A stretch of 9,554 nucleotides of DNA, from NCBI GenBank assembly GCA_003162595.1, contig PMNJ01000319.1:1093-10646 (forward strand). Direction: 5' to 3'. A model generated the notes under the pieces. It made no database searches and was not told where the DNA came from. It saw only the letters and a program-made list of their open reading frames with translations. How positions within the stretch are numbered: the stretch's first letter is position 1; every line of letters starts with the position of its first letter. A program made the translations under genes and the position numbers. Below, in pieces: positions 1 to 5,076 of this stretch. Origin of the DNA: Bacteroidales bacterium. GTDB taxonomy: Bacteria > Bacteroidota > Bacteroidia > Bacteroidales > VadinHA17.

Positions 1-230
1 ACAACAACTACATTGTAAGTAACAGAATTATTTGCTGTAACGCTGGTTGCTTCTTTAATTGTATAACCTGCATAATCTTTAGCAATATTATCTGTTATTG
101 TTTTCTGAAGATCAGCCACCTTTACTGTGGTTTTGGTAGACTTTGCATTGGTGACGGTTGTCTTGGTAGCCTGTGCGTTGACAATCAGAACCGACATCAT
201 CAATACCATAACAAAAAGTACTTTTTTCAT
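1..230 (-). CDS. Secreted PepSY-like small protein (5' part, runs off the window)
   Basis: The reading frame starts at the ATG at 228-230 and stays open for 76 codons to the left edge, so the C-terminus is missing. Residues 1-20 (MKKVLFVMVLMMSVLIVNAQ) are a typical Bacteroidota signal peptide ending in NAQ. A Thr/Lys-rich linker follows (about 21-37), then VADLQKTITDNIAKDYAGYT and IKEATSVTANNSVTYNVVV. That helix-then-strand pattern ('L...I..NIAKDYAGYTIKEA...YNVVV') resembles the PepSY-like periplasmic domains (DUF2874 type) common in this phylum. The role of such proteins is mostly unknown; binding or inhibition in the periplasm has been suggested. A near-consensus promoter lies just upstream and the gene appears to stand alone. 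The coding call is firm; the family call is from pattern resemblance only. Confidence 0.75.
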   Translation of the reverse strand, partial: MKKVLFVMVLMMSVLIVNAQATKTTVTNAKSTKTTVKVADLQKTITDNIAKDYAGYTIKEATSVTANNSVTYNVVV

Positions 231-257
231 AATTATATATTATTTGATTAACAAATA

Positions 258-265
258 CAAAGGTA
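258..265 (-). promoter_or_regulatory. Bacteroidota -7 box for the PepSY-like gene
   Basis: On the minus strand the sequence reads TACCTTTG, an exact match to TAnnTTTG, about 28 nt upstream of the start codon. A CTTG lies roughly 16 nt further upstream (about 281-285) as a weak -33 element. The leader would be only about 20 nt long and holds a near-palindrome, ATTTG-ATTAA-CAAAT (242-256, plus strand). Confidence 0.6.
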
Positions 266-351
266 CTACCAGATTCTGAAGCAAGGCTGAAGTTTGGAAT
301 ATTTAACATATTATTAAGATATGGCGAAGATAATATAAAATTCACAAGTTG

Positions 352-385
352 AGGAACGAAGTGACGAAATCCCGCAAAGCGGGAA
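352..385. repeat. Hairpin with flanking GAACGAAGTGACGAA motif
   Basis: The stretch contains GAACGAAGTGACGAAAT followed by a perfect 6-bp stem TCCCGC-AAA-GCGGGA (370-384). Its composition (GC-rich stem, repeated GACGAA-like units) differs from the AT-rich surroundings. Intergenic sequences of this general look occur in many copies in Bacteroidota genomes, as far as I recall, so it may be a dispersed repeat. That cannot be tested within one window. Confidence 0.4.
367..385 (-). terminator. Possible terminator of the ABC exporter operon
   Basis: On the minus strand a 6-bp GC-rich stem (TCCCGC / GCGGGA, loop TTT) lies about 46 nt after the permease stop codon and is followed by only three T residues. 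Its place between the permease stop and the promoter of the next gene fits a terminator. The short T-run makes it weak, or dependent on its role as part of a repeat. Confidence 0.4.
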
Positions 386-430
386 CAAAAGTTCTTTACA
401 CTTTATATAATTTTACTTTTATCTTTTGTC

Positions 431-1240
431 TTATGTATAAATATCCTTTCTTTTATAAATCCGGTAGGAGAGACCTGTCAGAATTAAAGAGATGCCGATG
501 AAATATGCAAGATGCCATATATTTATTGTATAGGCCGGATTAGTTGCATCAACATTCGCAAATCTGAATGGGCTTATGAATCCAATTTTTGCAGCGCCTT
601 CAGTGATCTTTGAAAGCGTGAAAATAAAATAAAAGATCAGTACAAGCCCGATGCTGAAAGTGGTTATCGGTTTTGCCCTCTTAATAAGGGTTGAAATAAA
701 AAGCCCTATTGAACCAAACAGGATATTTAATAATAAGGTATACAATGAAAGAATTATAAATGCCCTGATGCTGAAAGGTCCTTTCATAACAAGTTCCATG
801 CATATAAATCCTGCCAGGGCCGTGACAATGTTCAACAAAAATACATTAGTGAAAAGAACTGACAGTTTACTGAAAAAGATCTCACTTCGTGTGATGGGGC
901 GGGTCAGCAGGTATTCTGCGGTTTTATCATATTCTTCCTTGAGCAGAATATTTGAAGAGAGCACGATTGAAAAAATACTGCCGAGTACCATCATATATAT
1001 GACATTGTTGGCAGAATAAAATCCAAGCACTGAAAGCAGGTCATTAAAATTCGAAATGCCTTTGAACTGGAGGGCTCCTTTGGGAATGAGGCTAAGCATC
1101 CCTACGACCTTCGACTGGTTTTCCATAAATGTCCGGTAGAATGACATAGTAACCACAATAAGCAAGGTTATTACAATCATCCATATCGTGAGACTGAATA
1201 CGTTTCTTCTTATCTCCTTTAGAAAAAGGTTTCTGTTCAT
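431..1240 (-). CDS. ABC-2 type exporter permease subunit
   Basis: This 269-residue inner-membrane protein has about six hydrophobic segments, near residues 15-34, 80-100, 126-150, 158-184, 192-211 and 242-260. The hydrophilic stretch after the second segment contains KEEYDKTAEYLLTRPITRSE (101-120). That matches the cytoplasmic coupling region of ABC-2 permeases ('E...GT.EfLLskPvsR.ei...K'), which contacts the ATPase. The gene lies 12 nt downstream of the ATPase gene on the same strand, so the two are one transcriptional unit and almost surely one transporter, probably a homodimer of each subunit. The substrate is unknown; relatives export lipids, peptides, antibiotics or sodium. There is no substrate-binding protein, which supports export rather than import. 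The start is a plain ATG with no alternative nearby. Confidence 0.9.
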   Translation of the reverse strand: MNRNLFLKEIRRNVFSLTIWMIVITLLIVVTMSFYRTFMENQSKVVGMLSLIPKGALQFKGISNFNDLLSVLGFYSANNVIYMMVLGSIFSIVLSSNILLKEEYDKTAEYLLTRPITRSEIFFSKLSVLFTNVFLLNIVTALAGFICMELVMKGPFSIRAFIILSLYTLLLNILFGSIGLFISTLIKRAKPITTFSIGLVLIFYFIFTLSKITEGAAKIGFISPFRFANVDATNPAYTINIWHLAYFIGISLILTGLSYRIYKRKDIYT

Positions 1241-1252
1241 TTGTTTTGTACC

Positions 1253-2143
1253 TTAATTTTTGTAATAGTGCAGGAAAATTTCATCAAGCGAAGGCTCTTC
1301 GATCATGAGATTAATTATTTTCTTTCCCGACATAAAATTAATGAGTTCATTTATATTGCCTGAATACATAAAAGAGAGTGTATTTCCGGGTCCGGCGATT
1401 ACATTTTCTACGCTCTGTATACCAAAGCTTTCTGTAATCATGTGATCCCGGAACTCGACAGAAACCTTTTTTAATTGTTTTTTTCTCAGATTGTCAATGT
1501 CTTCAATCTTAATGATTTTTCCTCCTTTTATAATCGCCACCCTTTTACAGAACATCTGTACCTCACCAAGGATATGTGAAGAAAAAAAGATGGTCATCCC
1601 TTTTTTATTCTCTGAACGCAACAATTCAAAAAATACTGATTGCATCAGAGGGTCAAGTCCTGTTGTCGGCTCATCAAGTATTAAAAGCTTAGGACTATGC
1701 AGCAGGCTCTGAATAATTGAGACTTTCTTACGGTTTCCAAGTGAGAGGTCAGTAATCTGCCGGTTCAGGTCGAGTTCAAACAATTCCGAAAGCTCAGATA
1801 TCCTCTGCTCCCCATTGTGTACCTCGTAAAACCGGATACAATAGCTAAGGAACTCGTGAACACTCATTGAAGAATACGCACTGGCATCTGAAGGAATGTA
1901 GCCGACTTGCATCTTAATCTTTTTTGTGTCCCTGATAACATCCATTCCCATTATCCTGGCGCTGCCTCCCGTTGGAAAGATCAGGTTCATCAATATTCTT
2001 ATTGTAGTAGATTTGCCAGCCCCGTTTGGACCTATAAAGCCAAAGATCTCTCCTTCGTCTATCCGGAGATTGATATTTTCAATTCCCCTGGTTTTTCCAT
2101 AGTATTTTGAAAGATCCGTAATATCGATAACCGGTGAACTCAT
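1253..2143 (-). CDS. ABC exporter ATP-binding protein
   Basis: This 296-residue nucleotide-binding subunit powers the adjacent permease. Visible motifs are Walker A GPNGAGKST (38-46), signature LSLGN (133-137, in place of LSGGQ), Walker B LLILDEP with catalytic Glu158, D-loop GLDP (162-165) and switch His190 in SSH. The Q-loop position reads GYIPSD (81-86), with Ser where Gln is usual; this and the altered signature are common in the BcrA/NatA-like group of ABC-2 exporters. Residues from about 215 form a C-terminal accessory domain ending in EEPSLDEIFLHYYKN, which is typical of the DUF4162-type tail. It is the first gene of the operon. The 188-nt upstream gap holds a weak -7 box and a perfect inverted repeat. 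Export function is secure; the substrate cannot be inferred. Confidence 0.93.
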   Translation of the reverse strand: MSSPVIDITDLSKYYGKTRGIENINLRIDEGEIFGFIGPNGAGKSTTIRILMNLIFPTGGSARIMGMDVIRDTKKIKMQVGYIPSDASAYSSMSVHEFLSYCIRFYEVHNGEQRISELSELFELDLNRQITDLSLGNRKKVSIIQSLLHSPKLLILDEPTTGLDPLMQSVFFELLRSENKKGMTIFFSSHILGEVQMFCKRVAIIKGGKIIKIEDIDNLRKKQLKKVSVEFRDHMITESFGIQSVENVIAGPGNTLSFMYSGNINELINFMSGKKIINLMIEEPSLDEIFLHYYKN

Positions 2144-2161
2144 GGAGTACAGGTTTGGTTC

Positions 2162-2176
2162 CTTGCTCGTAGCAAG
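2162..2176. promoter_or_regulatory. Inverted repeat in the leader of the ABC exporter operon (candidate operator)
   Basis: CTTGCT-CGT-AGCAAG is a perfect 6-bp inverted repeat with a 3-nt centre. It lies 19 nt upstream of the ATPase start codon and just downstream of the candidate -7 box. It could be the operator of a TetR- or GntR-type repressor, as is common for exporter operons, or an mRNA hairpin. No regulator gene of those families is in the window. Confidence 0.4.
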
Positions 2177-2190
2177 ACTATTTCTGATTG

Positions 2191-2198
2191 CAAAATAA
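2191..2198 (-). promoter_or_regulatory. Weak -7 box candidate for the ABC exporter operon
   Basis: On the minus strand the sequence is TTATTTTG, seven of eight positions of TAnnTTTG. No TTTG was found at the expected -33 distance. If used, transcription would start near 2184 and place the inverted repeat at 2162-2176 at about +8 to +22. Confidence 0.25.
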
Positions 2199-2331
2199 CC
2201 AAGAATAAAAAGATTATGTTGTAAAATAAAGTTTTTCTAAAAGCTTTCAAGGCCTTTTGACTTATCGTTAGGTGCAAGACCTGCCAATGTGCCTTCAAAA
2301 GTATTGGATTTTAAACTATTGTTTCTAATAA

Positions 2332-2832
2332 TTATTTTCTTCTTTCCAGCATTAATTCCAGATCTTCTTTTAATGATGAAAGATCTTCTTCATGTTCGAC
2401 CTCCTGGGTTAGTATTGACAGGATAATGTTGTATGTAACAGGATCTGCCTCTCTTGTAATATCGAGTAATCCACTATACACTTTAATTGCACACTGTTCG
2501 CCCTTAATATTCTGGTTTAATATTTCTTCAACGTACGGATCACTAGGAATATCGTATCCGCAATTAGTCAGTTTAAACCATTCCTGGGGTGAAAGAACAG
2601 GTATTCCATCAAGTTGAATTATTCTTGTGGATAACAGCTCTGCATGGCTTAGTTCCTCTGTAGCATGTAAAGTAAGCTCTGCAATTACAGCATCTTTCAT
2701 CGGACCCTTGACCACTTTAGCGCCGATCCAGTATTGATAATAGGCAAGCCATTCATCTGACAATGCTTTGTTCAATAAGTTGATTAATTTATCAACATCC
2801 ATTTTTACGATTGATCTTCCTTTTTGTCCCAT
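2332..2832 (-). CDS. DPS-like ferritin (thioferritin/DPSL type)
   Basis: This 166-residue four-helix-bundle ferritin-like protein likely oxidises Fe(II) with peroxide or oxygen and stores iron in a protein cage in the cytoplasm. Di-iron ligands can be read in order: Glu27 (in SDEWLAYYQYW), Glu60 and His63 (EELSH), Glu112 (GEQ), Glu144 and His147 (QEVEH). The 27-60-63 spacing equals the 18-51-54 spacing of bacterioferritin. Two cysteines, Cys91 (NCGYD) and Cys114 (GEQCA), sit where DPSL/thioferritin proteins of Bacteroides and Sulfolobus have a conserved pair next to the metal site. The first ATG is preferred because MGQKGRSIVKM precedes the helix as in relatives; Met11 is the alternative. It lies downstream of a PerR-type repressor gene on the same strand, which fits peroxide-induced expression, although no good promoter of its own is visible. 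Confidence 0.88.
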   Translation of the reverse strand: MGQKGRSIVKMDVDKLINLLNKALSDEWLAYYQYWIGAKVVKGPMKDAVIAELTLHATEELSHAELLSTRIIQLDGIPVLSPQEWFKLTNCGYDIPSDPYVEEILNQNIKGEQCAIKVYSGLLDITREADPVTYNIILSILTQEVEHEEDLSSLKEDLELMLERRK

Positions 2833-2907
2833 AATAATGTGATTTATAATGTTTAAATTTAAAATTCATACCAAGTCCTTTTACAAGATTAATGGTGAGC
2901 TCTTTGC

Positions 2908-2988
2908 CTACCTTACAGAGACGGGATAACTGTCTTCATTTTCGAAGTACTGCTTGCCTGAAGCAGTTCTGAGTTTTTTACCTTTCAT
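2908..2988 (-). pseudogene. Catalase N-terminal remnant
   Basis: Ten nucleotides after the perR stop codon an ATG opens a 26-codon frame that ends in TAG. Residues 4-20 read KKLRTASGKQYFENEDS. This aligns without gaps to the N-terminus of heme catalases (KKLTTA.G.P....N.NS, just before TAGPRGP): KKL, T-A and G match, as do the Asn six positions after the Gly and the Ser nine positions after it. After Ser20 (about position 2929) the resemblance stops, and the conserved TAGPRGP and LAHFNRE blocks are absent in any frame. I infer that a catalase gene once lay between perR and the ferritin gene and was removed by a deletion. No C-terminal catalase end could be recognised before the ferritin gene. 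The alternative is a short unrelated peptide or chance. Confidence 0.5.
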
Positions 2989-2998
2989 AATTACAGTT

Positions 2999-3430
2999 TT
3001 ATTTTGGTGCATTTTTATCTGTAAACTTCCCAATGATCTGAAGTTTCAGATCTTCAATTTTAAACCCGGGAATACATTTTTTTTCAAAATGTTTTTCCAG
3101 TATTTCATTTAATTCATCATCCAGATAATCCTCTATTCTGTCCGAATCAGAAGCATATAAATGGTGATGCTTTTCAAGAAATGCGTCGTACCTCATAACA
3201 TCTTTTTCTGTTTTCACTTTTTTGATTAACCCTTTTTCCGCCAACGCATCAAGCACTTTGTAAACAGTGGCTGTTGATATATTTGGATGGTTTTTTCTGA
3301 TATAGTCAATGATATTCTCAGCCGTAGGGTGATTATTGAGTTTAATGATGGCTTCCAGAATAGCCATTCTCTGGGGTGTTACCTTAAGTCCTTTCTCAAT
3401 CAGTTTATTTCTTATTTCATTGTTTTTCAT
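2999..3430 (-). CDS. perR: PerR-type Fur-family peroxide-sensing repressor
   Basis: This 143-residue DNA-binding metalloregulator has an N-terminal winged helix (about 1-80) with TPQRMAILEAI (18-28) and the recognition region STATVYKVLDALAEKGLIKK (52-71), then a C-terminal dimerisation domain. The regulatory metal site of B. subtilis PerR (His37, Asp85, His91, His93, Asp104) is matched at a constant offset of three by His34, Asp82, His88, His90 and Asp101. Asp rather than Glu at the last position marks PerR over Fur. The structural-zinc CxxC pairs are missing: the first reads ASDSD and the second is absent, leaving a single Cys. The protein likely represses peroxide-defence and iron-storage genes and derepresses on metal-catalysed His oxidation. 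It is autoregulated in all likelihood, given the palindrome in its leader. It is followed by a catalase remnant and a DPS-like ferritin. Confidence 0.85.
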   Translation of the reverse strand: MKNNEIRNKLIEKGLKVTPQRMAILEAIIKLNNHPTAENIIDYIRKNHPNISTATVYKVLDALAEKGLIKKVKTEKDVMRYDAFLEKHHHLYASDSDRIEDYLDDELNEILEKHFEKKCIPGFKIEDLKLQIIGKFTDKNAPK

Positions 3431-3448
3431 GGCTAGCCACTTTCTTAT

Positions 3449-3461
3449 GAGAATGATTCTC
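3449..3461. promoter_or_regulatory. Fur/PerR-type operator upstream of perR
   Basis: GAGAAT-G-ATTCTC is a perfect 13-bp palindrome with 6-1-6 symmetry, the geometry of Fur and Per boxes (compare the GATAAT-n-ATTATC core). It lies between the -7 box and the perR start codon, at about +7 to +19 of the predicted transcript. Binding there would block transcription and give autoregulation. A second short palindrome, GGCTAGCC (3431-3438), touches the start codon. Confidence 0.7.
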
Positions 3462-3474
3462 CTTTAATAATCAA

Positions 3475-3506
3475 CAAATTTATAATATTATTTGAAGAAA
3501 GTCAAA
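3475..3506 (-). promoter_or_regulatory. perR promoter
   Basis: On the minus strand TTTG (3503-3506) is followed after 20 nt by TAAATTTG (3475-3482). This is an exact -7 box with near-ideal spacing for the Bacteroidota housekeeping sigma factor. The -33 TTTG is itself the end of a second TAAATTTG copy (3503-3510). Transcription would start near 3468, just upstream of the palindromic operator. Confidence 0.7.
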
Positions 3507-3554
3507 TTTATGCAATACTATTTTTCATTGGAAGTGAATAGTTATATTACACTC

Positions 3555-3585
3555 TTTGGTAGCTTTAATTATTCCGGTCACTTTG
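3555..3585 (+). promoter_or_regulatory. Promoter of the phosphoesterase gene
   Basis: TTTG (3555-3558) is followed after exactly 19 nt by TCACTTTG (3578-3585), seven of eight positions of TAnnTTTG. The leader would be about 67 nt long. It diverges from the perR promoter, and the perR operator lies outside it, so co-regulation is not implied. Confidence 0.5.
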
Positions 3586-3659
3586 TTTCAGCATTTTTTT
3601 ATTTAATAAGTTTAAGCGTAACTTAGGTGAAATTTCCTTGAAAATTAATTTCAATATTC

Positions 3660-4934
3660 ATGCTTTATATCAATGCTCACGTCGTGATCTTCCTTATAAT
3701 TTTATTACTCATTGATCTATATGCTTTTCAGGCATTTCGATTTGCATCCAGAGGCTATTCACAAATTGCGATTCGATGGATAAAGACTATTTATTGGTTT
3801 ATTTCATGTTTTTGTTTTGCATTAATCGTTTTTACTCAATTTTCTGACTGGCATACCTGGAACATATATTTTAGAACATATAGTTTGGCCCTTCTGATTA
3901 TTCTCATTACTTCAAAAATTGTTCTGGTCCCGTTCGTTCTTGTTGACGATATAGTCAGACTCTTCCGCTGGTTATTAATAAAAATTTCATCCTGGTTTAA
4001 AAGGCCAGGTCCCAAAGAAAATGTCCAGCAGGCTAAAACACTAAGCCGTTCTGATTTTATTATCAAAACAGGCTTGCTTATTGGCTCAATTCCTTTCTTC
4101 AGTATGATTTATGGAATGGCGTTCAATCCATATAACTACAAGATAAGAAAGTTGAGACTCATCTTACCTGACCTTCCAGGTTCATTTGATGGTTTCAGAA
4201 TAGTTCAGGTTTCCGATATTCACACAGGTAGTTTTTTAAGTACAGAACCGCTTGCCCGGGCTGTCAAAATCATTAACCAGCAAAAACCAGATGTAGTATT
4301 TTTTACAGGTGATCTTGTTAATTACAGGCATGAGGAAGCTTTGAACTATATAGACATTCTGAAAGAAATAAGTGCTTTACACGGAGTATTTTCCATTTTC
4401 GGAAATCATGATTATGGTGATTATACTAAATGGAAAAATATAGAAGCTAAAGAGAATGATATTAATGAACTAAGAAAAATTCATGGACGAATGGGATGGA
4501 ATTTGCTTTGGGATGAACACCATTATATTGAACAAAATGGAGAAAAAATTACTGTTATCGGGGTTCAGAATATCAGCGGCCATGGTTTTACCAGTTATGG
4601 CAGTATAGAAAGAGCCACAAAAAATATCAACTACAGCCCTGTTAACATTTTACTCTCTCACGACCCTTCTCATTGGAGGAAAGAAGTAATTAACAAGTAT
4701 CCCAATATTAACCTAACCCTATCAGGGCACACACACGGAATGCAATTTGGAGTGGAAATGCCTGGTTTCAAATGGAGCCCAATCCAGTATATCTATAAGG
4801 AATGGGCTGGCATGTACCAGGAAAAGAATCAGTATTTATATGTAAACAGAGGGTTGGGATTTATAGGTTATCCGGGTAGAGTTGGAATTTTGCCTGAGAT
4901 TACCGTAATTGAATTAAAAAAGAAAGAAATGTAA
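3660..4934 (+). CDS. Membrane-anchored calcineurin-like metallophosphoesterase (YkuE/YaeI type)
   Basis: This 424-residue protein has an N-terminal membrane part and a C-terminal binuclear-metal phosphoesterase domain. Hydrophobic segments lie near 8-27, 45-62, 75-100 and 134-152; the last follows LSRSD and resembles an uncleaved anchor. Metal-site motifs run in order: SDIH (Asp186, His188), GD (Asp218), GNHD (Asn249, His250), SH (His334) and GHTHG (His357, His359). All ligands expected of the family are present, so the enzyme should be active. Relatives cleave phosphodiester or pyrophosphate bonds of lipid-linked or nucleotide substrates (YkuE and YaeI, the latter a UDP-diacylglucosamine hydrolase relative). 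The substrate here is unknown. The gene is single, convergent with the TonB receptor gene and divergent from perR. The 142-nt gap behind it shows no convincing terminator. Confidence 0.9.
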   Translation: MLYINAHVVIFLIILLLIDLYAFQAFRFASRGYSQIAIRWIKTIYWFISCFCFALIVFTQFSDWHTWNIYFRTYSLALLIILITSKIVLVPFVLVDDIVRLFRWLLIKISSWFKRPGPKENVQQAKTLSRSDFIIKTGLLIGSIPFFSMIYGMAFNPYNYKIRKLRLILPDLPGSFDGFRIVQVSDIHTGSFLSTEPLARAVKIINQQKPDVVFFTGDLVNYRHEEALNYIDILKEISALHGVFSIFGNHDYGDYTKWKNIEAKENDINELRKIHGRMGWNLLWDEHHYIEQNGEKITVIGVQNISGHGFTSYGSIERATKNINYSPVNILLSHDPSHWRKEVINKYPNINLTLSGHTHGMQFGVEMPGFKWSPIQYIYKEWAGMYQEKNQYLYVNRGLGFIGYPGRVGILPEITVIELKKKEM

Positions 4935-5076
4935 ATACTTGAGTATATAAACATATTTACCATCGATAATAATGTGTTTGAAATGAATTCTTGAGCATAG
5001 CTGGAAAAGTCAGTGGTCAGGAAGTGTGTCTGTTTTGAGTTAATACAGCAATTTCCAGAGCAAACAGATACTTTTA

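Noticed and set aside
112..345. Open frame of 77 codons on the minus strand
   Set aside because: It overlaps, in another frame, the secreted PepSY-like gene that has a signal peptide and an exact promoter. Its own protein looks random and its start lies upstream of that promoter.
651..1019. 122-codon open frame on the plus strand
   Set aside because: It is antisense to the well-supported ABC permease and shows no domain features; it is a frame shadow.
2240..2262. AAAAG...CTTTT pairing as terminator of the perR-ferritin unit
   Set aside because: The stem is short, interrupted and AT-rich, and the following T-run is broken; it is not distinguishable from background.
2852..2863. Perfect palindrome TTTAAATTTAAA before the ferritin gene as a PerR/Fur box
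   Set aside because: It is low-complexity AT sequence without the 6-1-6 layout or similarity to the GAGAATnATTCTC site before perR.
2830..2908. A frame reading GKELTINLVKGLGM as the surviving C-terminus of catalase
   Set aside because: It faintly recalls the GLGL-type end of some catalases, but the frame has no stop there and runs on through the ferritin start, so the resemblance is too weak.
5001..5058. CTGGAAA ... TTTCCAG inverted repeat between the convergent phosphoesterase and receptor genes, as a two-way terminator
   Set aside because: The arms are 7 bp with about 44 nt between them and no T-run follows, so it is not credible as an intrinsic terminator.
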